From contig CAMIIP010000001.1 in the NCBI GenBank assembly GCA_946222285.1, forward strand, positions 272,766 to 336,765: a stretch of 64,000 nucleotides of DNA, in the 5' to 3' direction. Position 1 is the first letter of the stretch, and the number at the start of each line of letters is the position of its first letter. This DNA comes from an uncultured Rothia sp. Its GTDB lineage: Bacteria > Actinomycetota > Actinomycetes > Actinomycetales > Micrococcaceae. Shown here one piece after another: positions 18,433 through 30,741 of the stretch. The position numbers were made by a program, and so were the translations under genes. The notes beneath the pieces are model-generated. The model was not told where the DNA came from. It saw only the letters and a program-made list of their open reading frames with translations, and did not search any database.

Positions 18433-18540
18433 GCTTATTCAAAAGGTATCCCATCTTCAGCCAGATACAGTAGTAGCAGGCAGTTCTAGCGCCTGATTCG
18501 CAAAGTGGCTAGCTGAAGGTGCAGGTATCTTATGAATAAA
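18433..18540. repeat. Family 1 inverted-repeat element, copy C
   Basis: The left end CTTATTCAAAAGGTATC and right end GGTATCTTATGAATAA are imperfect inverted repeats of the family 1 type. An inner imperfect pair (CTTCAGCCA with TGGCTAGCTGAAG) adds to the hairpin potential. It starts directly after the hutH stop codon and ends beside a degraded antiporter fragment. No coding capacity is seen. Confidence 0.7.
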
Positions 18541-18596
18541 CCTTTTCATCAGCTATTCCATCTCGATAGGCTCGGTCAGATACAACTCGCCGAAAT

Positions 18597-18713
18597 TCAA
18601 GCGATAAGCGCGCCTAGTGCGATAAGCACAAGCGGAGTAATGAGACGGAATCGCTCAGCGACCCGCTGTCCCCAAATAATAGCTAATCCAATCACAAGAA
18701 TAATCTCGACCAT
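18597..18713 (-). pseudogene. Remnant of a Na+/H+ antiporter gene (5' fragment)
   Basis: The minus strand encodes only 38 residues, beginning MVEIILVIGLAIIWGQ and ending LVLIALGALIA before a stop. This is what the first transmembrane helices of a CPA1-type Na+/H+ antiporter look like, where a protein of about 500 residues would normally continue. Sequence after the stop runs straight into repeat copy C, so most of the gene has been lost. Family assignment from so short a piece is tentative. Confidence 0.5.
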
Positions 18714-18763
18714 GAAGGATGAGACTTCTCGGCATAGTGGGGAGATAGATTTTCAAAGAGAAA

Positions 18764-18791
18764 AGGCGAAAGGCGCTACAGCCTTTCGCCT
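18764..18791 (-). terminator. Terminator of the glf-glfT2-wzm-wzt operon
   Basis: An 11-bp perfect stem, AGGCGAAAGGC with GCCTTTCGCCT, and a 6-nt loop. On the minus strand it is followed by TTTTCTCTTT. It lies 24 bp after the stop of the ABC ATPase gene. Confidence 0.85.
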
Positions 18792-18814
18792 CATCAGTTA
18801 ATAAGCTACAAAGT

Positions 18815-19852
18815 CTAGGCAATGCGCTTTTGCAACCGGTCTCTCTTTTTCTGCAAACGGTCAATTTCCGAGTTAACTACGTTTAGTTTCTCTTCATTGG
18901 TCATCGCATCTATTTCTGCCTGAGAATCCTCAGCAATATCAGCTAACGTAATCACCACGGCTTCTACAGAACCAGTAGCAATCGCTTGTTCCAGCTCATT
19001 TTTCTTGATATCAAGCATCTCCAGCTTTTGGTGAGTAGCCAGCAAATCGCCTTCAAAACGATGCTTCTTTGTCGTGCCCTGAGGCTGATCTCGCATCTTA
19101 TCGACGGCATCCATTGCATCCCCGTCAAAAGTTACGGTGCCCTTTTCCAAAACGATTCCTCGATCACAGATCTGCGAAACCAAGTCAAGATCGTGGCTTA
19201 CCACCACTAAAGTTTTACCGCTAGCGCATAGCTCTTTAATCTTTGCTAAGCATTTTCTCTGGAAAGGCTCATCGCCTACTGCCAGAATTTCATCTACCAA
19301 AAAAATCTCTGGATCAGTATGAATTGCAACGGCGAATGCTAAACGCAGGTACATACCAGATGAATAAAACTTCACCTCAGTATCGATAAAATCACCAATT
19401 TCAGAAAAGGCAACAATTTCATCGAATTTAGCTTCAGTTTGTTCCTTAGTCATGCCCAAAATAGCAGCATTCATAAACACATTATCGCAACCGGTAAGAT
19501 CAGGATGAAAACCTGCGCCCACTTCAATCAAACCCGCAATACGCCCGCGGCTCAACACGCTACCGGCATCAGGTTGCATTACTCCAGAAATCAGCTTGAG
19601 AAGAGTTGATTTACCAGAACCGTTATAGCCCAACAAAGCTACCCGCTCGCCCTGACGAATATCAAGACTCACATTATTGAGTGCGTTAAATTTTTCGCTA
19701 AGATCTCCCTTGCGGCCCTTAATCAACCAAATGAAAGCTTCCTTCATAGAGCGAGTATGGCGAAGGACGAACCGTTTATCCAGCTGATCTATACGAATCA
19801 CATCTGGTGCGTCCGGAGCCACTGGAGGCAAATCAAAAATATCCAGTTTCAT
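18815..19852 (-). CDS. wzt: Polysaccharide ABC exporter, ATP-binding subunit (Wzt/RfbE-like)
   Basis: ATPase of a cell-surface polysaccharide exporter, presumably moving lipid-linked galactan across the membrane together with the permease encoded just upstream. Walker A is GYNGSGKSTL (about residues 74-83), the ABC signature is YSSGMYLRLAF, and Walker B is EIFLVDEILAVGD. The extra C-terminal part (about 270-345) is charged and coiled-coil-like, rich in Glu, Lys and Asp, and lacks a recognisable carbohydrate-binding domain. The start is 2 nt past the wzm stop with AGGAGCTATAAG before the ATG. The closest relatives I recall are mycobacterial Rv3781-type proteins. Confidence 0.9.
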   Translation of the reverse strand: MKLDIFDLPPVAPDAPDVIRIDQLDKRFVLRHTRSMKEAFIWLIKGRKGDLSEKFNALNNVSLDIRQGERVALLGYNGSGKSTLLKLISGVMQPDAGSVLSRGRIAGLIEVGAGFHPDLTGCDNVFMNAAILGMTKEQTEAKFDEIVAFSEIGDFIDTEVKFYSSGMYLRLAFAVAIHTDPEIFLVDEILAVGDEPFQRKCLAKIKELCASGKTLVVVSHDLDLVSQICDRGIVLEKGTVTFDGDAMDAVDKMRDQPQGTTKKHRFEGDLLATHQKLEMLDIKKNELEQAIATGSVEAVVITLADIAEDSQAEIDAMTNEEKLNVVNSEIDRLQKKRDRLQKRIA

Positions 19853-19854
19853 TC

Positions 19855-20747
19855 TTATAGCTCCTGTGCGAAGTTACCCTCAAATTTACGGAAAAGAATA
19901 TTTCCAACCATCAATAAGATGAAAGAAATGAGAAAAGCCAGCGGAACCCACACCGTCAAAAGATGAGGGAACATGTGCCAATTTCCGGCATCCAGCAACA
20001 TTTGTTGTTGTTCCCCTGAAAGCGTTGGTTGCCAAAAACTATAGTGGAATAATTCAACCGCCACGCTGAGTGGATTAGACATGTAAATTTGCTCAATATA
20101 AGGAACCTGAACTTCCCTTGCCACCATAGTCCATGAATACATCACCGGTGAGAGCCAGGTAGCCATCATTAAAAACATATCTACGAGATTTTCTGAATCT
20201 CGGAAAAATACGTTTGCCACACCAAAAATCATTCCAGCGGCAAGGCCAAACAGCATCACCAAAAAAACTCCGACAAAAATAGCCAAAATTTGTTTAATAT
20301 CAGGAGTCCAACCCACAAATACACATGCCACCAGGAGCACCAAAATTTGAGGAATAAAGTGAATAATTCCCACCCAGATTGTTGAGAGAGAAAACAACTG
20401 GCGAGGAAGATAAATCTTCTTAATCAGTGCACCGTTAACTACAAATGCGCGAGCACCATTGCTAAAACATTCAGAAAAGAAGTTAATAACAATGATTCCT
20501 GAAAATAGATAAACCGAATAGTTTTGTAAACCTTTTTCTAGTCCTAGAAAGATACCCAGAGCAAGGTAAAAAACGAGGAACTGAACTGCCGGCTTAATAT
20601 AAGACCAGAAAATACCGAGAATAGATCCTCGATATCTCACCTTGATTTCTTTGTCTACCAGCAGTTTTAAAAGATATCTATTATTGAGAGCATCTTTCAG
20701 CCCCCGGCCTCGACCGGGGGCTGAAAACTCTCGATTTGCTATGTCAC

Positions 20748-20751
<4 letters not shown>
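19855..20751 (-). CDS. wzm: Polysaccharide ABC exporter, permease subunit (Wzm/RfbD-like)
   Basis: A 298-residue ABC-2 type permease with about six membrane helices. Family segments include KEIKVRYRGSILGIFWSYIK near the N-terminus, GALIKKIYLPRQLFSLSTIW in the cytosolic loop, and MATWLSPVMYSW. It pairs with the ATPase gene 2 nt downstream. The ATG at 20749-20751 overlaps the glfT2 stop as ATGA; an upstream in-frame ATG at 20796 is possible but would overlap glfT2 by 49 nt. Its place after the galactofuranosyltransferase points to galactan as cargo. Confidence 0.9.
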
Positions 20752-23967
<3,216 letters not shown>

Positions 23968-26122
23968 TTACTCCTGTATATACGGGCTCCTAGCAGTCGC
24001 TAGAAGATTATTTCTTACCGGAAAAGCTTTGGACGGTAATGAACTTATTACTCAAAACAAAACTACCCGATGATTTATTCTAACGTGCTACCCATCGGTA
24101 GGGTTTACAGACTCTCTCTCAAGAAAAATGGGGGGCAAGTGCGGTGCGCCCGCACGAAATATTATGAAATATTCGATGTTTTCTCCACTTTTTGATGATT
24201 TAGGAGTGAGTTATCCACAGGCTGAGGGACGAGGTCCTTGCGCGGGACAGAACAGATGTTTTCAGATAGAAATATGCACAAAAAATTTCTGCTCTCTCTT
24301 GATTCTCATCATGATCTCTTGGTGGTAGATGCTCATGTTCACCCTGATTTTTCGGGCAGTAAACTTAACGAAGTTCTCAAAAAATTGACCCACACCACGT
24401 CCGCTTTTTGGGTCGAAAACCAAGGTGCTCTCGCGGAGATCTCATTGATCCGTGAAATCGGTTGGGGAACAGTATTGAGCAACAGGAACGACTATAAGAA
24501 CCCTCATTCAAAAGGCGCTAGCCTATACCTCGACGTCGTAGCTGGGCCAGATCATGTTCAAAGCTTCCCTCTCTATAGAGAGCAAACGCTCAGTCTAGGA
24601 AAAGATGCTTGCGATCTCATGGTTCAAGACCCCTCTCATGAACCATGCTGGGGCGAAATTCGGGTGGATTCTCAGGGAGCACTTTTAACGGAAGAGCGGA
24701 AAGTCAGTGAGCTATCCCTAAACAAAGAGTTTCGGCGAGGTGCTACGAGCTTTACCTTGAGATCTCAGGAAACGTGCTCTCACGGAAATATGACAGAGGA
24801 ACATTTTTCTCCGATTGTCCTCGACCTTCCTCAGCGGAGAAATCTTTTTCAATTAGGTACCATGATGGTTCTCCCACTCATTATAGGAACGGTTATCGCC
24901 CTGCTCACCGGAATGTGGTTTTTTCTCGCTATGTCAGCAGCCTCATCAATTGTCATGGGAATAACACTCAGATCTAGTCGTGGTCAGTCAAAAAAATATC
25001 AAGAAATTTTAGATGGAGGAAAAAATCAAGATGAGGAGCGAGCCCGTTCAATCCACGGTTTAGAATGTGCCGGCTTTCTCACAAATCCACAATCTGAAGT
25101 GCTGTATTGGGGTAGAGAGCAGCGTCCCCTTGCTCTTCGTAGCCAGCAACTTCGGTATGAAAAGCTACCTGTTCTCACCGATATACCCCTATATTCAAGG
25201 TTTTACGTCGATGAGCCTCAGGTTATACGGTTAGCGGTCTCTTTACCTACCCTGCGCAATATGATCTTGCAGATTCTGAGCAAGATCCGAGGAAGGCGGG
25301 TAGTGATAGATCCACCGCTCCTGGATGCTTTACCTACCGAGTTTGATCTCTTGCGGGTTCTCCCCTATGTAGAAATTCTTGATTCCGCCAAAGAACTAGA
25401 TGCTTCTTCCTCCGATCAGTGGCTGATCATAGGAGCAAATACGCAGATGCCAGTATCCCGCTGGAAGGGTTCGGTGCTAGTCATCGAGGATGTAGGCAAC
25501 GCCACTGTATCTGTAGCTCAGACCGATTCTCTTCCTACTACTGTGGTTCGCGAGAATCAGAGCCAAACAACCGAGAATCTTCACATCTCGTTTCAAAATT
25601 TTCGAGAAGCTTCGACGGTAGCTGACAATTATTCCGAAGATATTTGCTGTTCAGCCAACGGAATTTCTGCATCAGTTTTTCAAAATCTTCTGGACCATAA
25701 GATCAGCCCTGCTAGCTGTGCCCCGGCATCTTTTTTCCAACATGCTTCCACGATCTCTAAGTCTTCCCTTACTTCAGAGAATCCAGCCTTTGATTCTCGA
25801 GCGCTCGTTCAGAATTGGGAGAGTTCGGCATATTACCCAAGTCTTAATTTTTTAGTGGGAATCAGTGAGGGAGAAGAAATTGAGCTGGATCTTTCTCTAC
25901 ACGGGCCTCATTTTTTGCTGGCAGGTACGACCGGCTCTGGAAAATCGCAGCTTTTAAGAGCTATGCTACTTTCCCTAACTTATCGGTATTCTCCCCAGCG
26001 TCTTGCCCTCCTCCTCATCGATTTCAAGGGAGCCGCCGGTTTAGGACTTTTCCGCGAGGCGCCTCACACTAAAGCTCTACTGACTGATCTTGAAGAAAAC
26101 GAGTTTGAGCGTTCCCTTAAAA

Positions 26123-26127
26123 TTTTT
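26123..26127 (+). other. Frameshift site 1 in the FtsK-like gene (T5 run)
   Basis: The sequence CTTAAAATTTTTACG reads CTT AAA ATT TTT ACG in the upstream frame, which ends at 26190. With four T it would read CTT AAA ATT TTA CGA, continuing into the conserved downstream frame LRADLEQRERLF. The lesion equals one extra T. Confidence 0.75.
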
Positions 26128-27248
26128 ACGAGCCGATTTGGAACAGAGAGAAAGATTGTTCCAAGAACTATCGGTATCTTCGTACCCTGACTATCTTCTT
26201 CAGCAACAGAGCATGGGAAAAGAACCGGACTTTCCCGAATTGCTCCTGGTCGTTGACGAGTTCAAGATGCTCATTGATAAATTCCCCCGATGCATGAATG
26301 AGCTTATTCGTATTGCTACTATTGGTCGTTCGTTAGGCGTCCATCTCCTTTTATCAACGCAGAGACCTCAGGGGACTATTTCTTCTGATATTTCCTCTAA
26401 CATCGGTACCACGTTGTGTCTACGCGTAGCGTCTACCCAAGAGTCGTTTTCTATCTTAGGAGTCGATCAGGCGGCAACTTTGCCGATGGGTTCACCGGGG
26501 TTAGGGTTTATCAAATATTCGGACGGCGGTATCGTTCCTTTCCGAGGACTCTATATAGATGCCCCGAGATATAGCGTTGATCATGCCCCGGTCCATGTAT
26601 CGATTCTAGGTACAAATAGAGAAGAACACTTTGCTGTAGGTAGAGAACTTGATGAAGACGCAAGACTTCTCACCTACCTTCGGTCCATGCCTGCACCACA
26701 TCAGTCTCAGCCGTATACTCCCATTCCGGAGCGGGACGCCGCTCCCCCGGCTAATTTTTGCGTTGCCGGCGGTCTAAGGTTAGGAATTTTAGAGATTCCT
26801 GAACTAGGTTTGCAACGAGAGGTGGAACTCACCTCTGATAGTGGTCCAGTAAGTCTCGTGGCAGAGACTTTTGAGAGACGGGAGTATTTCAAAACAATCT
26901 TGATGCAAGCAGCTTCTTTGGGAGCAGAAATACATATTACGTGCGGAGAACTCAGCAGTTTCGATGAAATAACTTCTTTTATCCAGGATTATCGTTTGAG
27001 GGTGAGCTCATTGGTTGGTCCCTTTGATGCTGATTTTCAGACACTGGTGTGGAGTCAATCGAGTCAGCGTGTAGAAGCTCATAGACCCCTCATCTACCTC
27101 TTGGAAGGAATCGATATCTGGGTTGAAGAAAATATCAAGAATATTGGTGCTGTCAATCAGTTGCATTCGCTCATCATGAATTCCAGTACTTCCCACAGCG
27201 TTATCTTTGCTGGCTCGCATCTCAGTTTGAGAGGCCGTCTTGGCCAGC

Positions 27249-27254
27249 TTTTTT
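27249..27254 (+). other. Frameshift site 2 in the FtsK-like gene (T6 run)
   Basis: The middle frame reads CAG CTT TTT TCA and stops at 27286. Dropping one T gives CAG CTT TTT CAT ACA CAG, joining the third frame that carries the second P-loop. Again the lesion equals one extra T in a T run. Confidence 0.7.
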
Positions 27255-28134
27255 CATACACAGCTGATGAGTGCAACAGCTGTTAGTCAAGACCCCATTA
27301 GATCGCTCACTAAAGATTTTCTTCGACCCGCTAGAGGAAATTTTGCTGTTGAGGGAAAGCTTCTGCAATCGAATTGCGCTCGTCAAACGGTCAAGAGTGC
27401 TGAGCTTTTACCCGTAGCCTTCTCTAACATCTCAGATATTCTGCCGGATGGTCTCACTGCCAGCCAACCTGCGGCGACGTCCCTCATGCCCTACCCCGTT
27501 TATCGGCAACTTCCTCTCTCGCTCACCATAGCGCAGCTCAAGGCACTTCCTCTAGCACCTCTATCTCCTTCACGAGCGCAGAACTCCCTAGTTCTCACCA
27601 TTGGGATAACCCGTCAAGAGCAGATTCAAAGTATCGAGGTTCCTACAGGTCAGTGCACCGTTATTTTAGGTCAGCGGCTCTCCGGTAAAAGCACATTCTT
27701 GCAAGCGCTACAAAAACTCAATCCTCAATATTCGTACCTACTGATTTCCGGAAAACAGGCGCCTACAGATGCTGATCTTGCGAAGCTCAACCAGCAACTA
27801 GAACGATACAAAAACTGCGTAGTTTTGGTAGACGATACGCAATACCTCTCAACAGATACCCAGCAAAGACTAATGCGAAAGCTTAAGAATTTTTCTCATC
27901 TTTTCTTTACCCTAACGCCGAGCCCGCGCAATGCCAGTTTGCCTCTCTATTCGGCCTCTATAGGGGCAATTCGAGGACTCATTTTTCAACCACATACCCT
28001 GCGCGATCTTGAGTTCTTTGGAAACGCTTAACTTCCGTCTGATCTTAAAACCCAAGGAGAGGTTCCCGCTGGGCGCGCAGTTTATATCTCAAACGGCGAC
28101 TGCATCGCGCTACAAGTACCTCACGGATAGAGAT

Positions 28135-28524
28135 CTATCTTTGTGAATGAGCTTCGATGTAATTATTAGCTGCGGTAGAGAAGAGCAAAATAATAGCCAC
28201 TCCGCTTAAAGCCGTACCAAACAGACCTAAAAAGAGTTGACCACCAATGATTGTTTGTACGCTCATAATCACAATAAAAAGTTGCCACACCAGTAACATC
28301 GAACGCGCCGAAGGTTTACCTTGCAACAATTTATAGGCAGATAGAGCAATAGTCAGCGCAATCACCACAAAAAAGAGGGCTAGCGCAATGATTCTGCCTG
28401 CCCCCAAGTCAGACTGTCCCGTGGCAAACACCATCAGCACGGAATAGACGATAATCGCTGTTGTTTCAACAAAGCCGATACCCGAAATAATTTTGATAGA
28501 GCCCGGTGCTTGAAGTGATTCCAC
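28135..28524 (-). CDS. Small four-helix membrane protein of unknown function
   Basis: A 129-residue product with four hydrophobic segments, for example IIVYSVLMVFATG, IALALFFVVIALTIALSAYK, SMLLVWQLFIVIMSVQ and LFGTALSGVAIILLF. The tail is short and polar. The GTG start has only a weak purine-rich site before it. I do not recognise a named family. It lies alone on the minus strand between the broken FtsK-like gene and whiB1, converging on the former with about 100 bp between the ends. Confidence 0.65.
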   Translation of the reverse strand: MESLQAPGSIKIISGIGFVETTAIIVYSVLMVFATGQSDLGAGRIIALALFFVVIALTIALSAYKLLQGKPSARSMLLVWQLFIVIMSVQTIIGGQLFLGLFGTALSGVAIILLFSTAANNYIEAHSQR

Positions 28525-28710
28525 CTTGATACTTTCTTGCCGCTTGTTACCGTCTATTTCATCTCAGTTTACCCAACCTCAAGGCTCTCGTTTCATACCT
28601 TATTTTGAGCCCTCTCACCTGTGAGATATAACTCAGGATTGAGAAGGATTTTCTTCTTGAAACCTCTTGTTTACTAATTCTTTACGTGGGAAAGTTATTG
28701 AGGTTTAGAA

Positions 28711-28733
28711 AGGCCTCTACTTATTAGAGGCCT
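28711..28733. other. Perfect hairpin in the whiB1 upstream region
   Basis: AGGCCTCTA (28711-28719) and TAGAGGCCT (28725-28733) form a 9-bp perfect stem with a 5-nt loop, 67 nt before the whiB start. No U run follows, so it may be a leader structure, a regulator site, or a weak terminator of upstream transcription. Confidence 0.45.
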
Positions 28734-28799
28734 CATTTGTTGTCAAAACATTTTTCGCAGAAGTGTTTTGCAGTTAGCTTCTTTAAGGAGAACGTGCTG

Positions 28800-29048
28800 A
28801 TGGATTGGCGTAGCCGTGCTGCTTGCCTGGAGAAAGATCCAGAACTATTTTTCCCTGTGGGAAACACCGGTCCTGCTCTACTTCAGATTGAAGAAGCCAA
28901 AACGGTATGCCGCAACTGCACGGTCATGGATACTTGCCTGCAGTGGGCTATCGAAACGGGACAAGATTCAGGTGTATGGGGTGGCATGAGCGAGGACGAA
29001 CGCCGCGCTATGAAGCGTCGCGCCGCTCGCGCCCGCCGCGCGTCCTAG
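28800..29048 (+). CDS. whiB1: WhiB1-type iron-sulfur transcription factor
   Basis: An 82-residue WhiB-like protein. The four cluster-binding cysteines are Cys9, Cys37, Cys40 and Cys46 (AACLEKD and VCRNCTVMDTC), followed by the GVWGGM turn and a basic C-terminal tail (RRAMKRRAARARRAS) that binds DNA. GGAG stands 9 nt before the ATG at 28800-28802. The position next to the convergent pdtaS matches actinobacterial order (Rv3219-Rv3220c in M. tuberculosis), which supports WhiB1 over other paralogues. Members of this type bind a [4Fe-4S] cluster sensitive to nitric oxide and interact with the housekeeping sigma factor. Confidence 0.93.
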   Translation: MDWRSRAACLEKDPELFFPVGNTGPALLQIEEAKTVCRNCTVMDTCLQWAIETGQDSGVWGGMSEDERRAMKRRAARARRAS

Positions 29049-29078
29049 TTCAGGATTAGCCAAAACCAGTTTCTAAAA

Positions 29079-29114
29079 ACGCGGGATGTAACTTAAAGAG
29101 TTATTTCCCGCGTT
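29079..29114. terminator. Bidirectional terminator between whiB1 and pdtaS
   Basis: Stem AACGCGGGA (29079-29087) with TCCCGCGTT (29106-29114), extended by an inner TAACT/AGTTA pair. It lies between the convergent ends of whiB1 and pdtaS. Confidence 0.75.
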
Positions 29115-29121
29115 ATATTGT

Positions 29122-30684
29122 TTATGGGGTGTTCAGGTGCGCCCGGATAATTACCGTAGTGCCCCGAGGCGATCGAGGTTCCCAACGGATTGAGCCGTTG
29201 AGTTCAGACGCTACCAGTGTGCGTACTATTTGCATTCCTAGCCCCTCTTTACCGCGGTTCTCCCGGTAGGCTGAACTTCCGCCTTCTTCGAGAGGATATT
29301 TACTCATTCCTTTGCCATCATCTGAAATTTTTACTGTTAGAGTACAATTTTTTTCGCTATCAAACTCTCTCGACGCGCAAAGACTAACAGTCCCTGTTTC
29401 GTCTTCTAGACCGTGTTCAACGGCGTTGGCTACGATTTCGTTAATCACCAGTGCCAAAGGCGTCGCAAACTGACTCGGCAGCTTTCCAAAAGAGCCGTCT
29501 AAAACAGTTCGAATCTGCTGACCGGGAGAAGCAAGCTCCGCCGCTAAATAAAATTGTCTCTGGATGAGGTCATCAAAATCAACGTTCTGAGTTAATCCCT
29601 GCGAAAGTGCTTCGTGAACCATGGCGATAGTAGAGACCCGTCGCATCGCCTGTTTAAGACCTTCTCGTGCTTCTTCGGTTACCATCCGGCGAGATTGCAT
29701 ACGGAGCAGTGCCGAAACCGTTTGTAGATTGTTTTTTACTCTGTGGTGAATTTCTCGAATCGTAGCGTCTTTGGTCATCAGTTCTAATTCACGACGACGC
29801 AACTCACTAATATCTCGACACAAAAGAATCGCCCCATAGCGTTCTTCGCCCAATGGTGTCTCCTGCCTCAGTGGAATAGCTCGGAAGGTAACGTTGGTAG
29901 TCTTTACCCTAATTTCTCCACGCCATGGCATACGCCCCGTTAAAACGAGAGGGAGGGTTTCATCAACAGTTTCTGTCTGTGCCATCAATCTACGCGTAAT
30001 ATCAACAAGCTTCTGGCCTTCAAGCTCACCGTTAAAACCTAAGCGTTTATAAATCGAGGAGACGTTAGGCGAGGCAAAGGTGACTTGTCCTTCGGAATCT
30101 AGGGTTAAAAGTCCATCGCTTACTCTAGGGTTAGCGCGAGTGGTTCCTATCGAAGCGCTGAATTCGGGCCAAGCTCCCCGCGCCACCATGCTTAATAAAT
30201 CGTGAGCAACCGTTTTATAGACCACCTCGGTGCGTGGCGGTTGCCGGAACTTATAAAGCTCTGTATGAAGGGTCAGCAACGCAATCGTTCTGTTTCTGCG
30301 AACCAGAGGTATGATTTCTGTGCGAAGAGTTAGACCGTCTGAAGTCTCTGTATCTTGAAATACTTCTTTCTCCTGGCTGATCCAGCATCTCTGAGCTATT
30401 TCGCTGAATTTATTGCCCATGTGCTGATCCACCATATCCCGGTGAAATACAGTGTGAACCGTTGAAGAACGTACCTGACCAACGCTCATGAAATGTTGTG
30501 GAGTAGACCGTTTGGGTGAGCCGAGTTTATCTGTAGCCAAATTTTCATTGTTAGAAAGCCACAGCACAATATCTGCGTGGGCTGTATCTGCAATAATTTG
30601 CCAGTCTCCCATTAAAAGATGGAGCCACTCAATATCACCCGGCCCTAAAGATGCGGCGTGCAGGCTGGTTGCGTTCAAAGACAT
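29122..30684 (-). CDS. pdtaS: Sensor histidine kinase PdtaS
   Basis: Soluble sensor kinase that phosphorylates the RNA-binding response regulator PdtaR. The 520 residues run as N-terminal GAF-like domain (about 1-150), PAS domain (about 165-290), HisKA_2 dimerisation helix with the phosphoacceptor in IREIHHRVKNNLQTVSALLR (about residue 310), and HATPase with EIVANAVEHG and GLGMQIV. There is no transmembrane segment, as in the mycobacterial protein. GGAGGAACG precedes the ATG. The convergent whiB1 neighbour is conserved in Actinobacteria. No pdtaR is in this window. Confidence 0.92.
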   Translation of the reverse strand: MSLNATSLHAASLGPGDIEWLHLLMGDWQIIADTAHADIVLWLSNNENLATDKLGSPKRSTPQHFMSVGQVRSSTVHTVFHRDMVDQHMGNKFSEIAQRCWISQEKEVFQDTETSDGLTLRTEIIPLVRRNRTIALLTLHTELYKFRQPPRTEVVYKTVAHDLLSMVARGAWPEFSASIGTTRANPRVSDGLLTLDSEGQVTFASPNVSSIYKRLGFNGELEGQKLVDITRRLMAQTETVDETLPLVLTGRMPWRGEIRVKTTNVTFRAIPLRQETPLGEERYGAILLCRDISELRRRELELMTKDATIREIHHRVKNNLQTVSALLRMQSRRMVTEEAREGLKQAMRRVSTIAMVHEALSQGLTQNVDFDDLIQRQFYLAAELASPGQQIRTVLDGSFGKLPSQFATPLALVINEIVANAVEHGLEDETGTVSLCASREFDSEKNCTLTVKISDDGKGMSKYPLEEGGSSAYRENRGKEGLGMQIVRTLVASELNGSIRWEPRSPRGTTVIIRAHLNTP

Positions 30685-30741
30685 CGTTCCTCCAGAAAAT
30701 TCTTATCTGAACGCATCATATCTTTTTCCAAAGATGAAGAT

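Larger units (their letters stand above)
24256..28031 (+). pseudogene. FtsK/SpoIIIE (EssC/EccC-like) ATPase gene, split by two +1 frameshifts
   Basis: Three overlapping reading frames (to 26190, 26090-27286, 27240-28031) read as one protein of about 1250 residues. The N-terminal region (about 1-190) may include a ubiquitin-like or FHA-like fold, then a transmembrane pair (about 200-240). The first ATPase domain has Walker A GTTGSGKSQLL near residue 556, LLLIDFKGAAGLGLF and LLLVVDEFKMLIDKFPR. A degenerate second ATPase domain has GQRLSGKSTFL and CVVLVDDTQYL. This is the layout of type VII secretion-type FtsK proteins. Removing one T from the T5 run at 26123-26127 restores SLKILRADLEQRERLFQEL; removing one from the T6 run at 27249-27254 restores GRLGQLFHTQLMSA. 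It may be decaying, switchable, or misread. The start is uncertain (TTG 24238, ATG 24256 or 24274). No WXG100 substrate gene is nearby. Confidence 0.8.

Noticed and set aside
26110..26135. Programmed ribosomal frameshifting in the FtsK-like gene
   Set aside because: The needed shift is +1 and there is no classic -1 heptamer in frame nor a stop-codon-paired +1 site; one surplus T explains it better, and a second similar lesion lies downstream.
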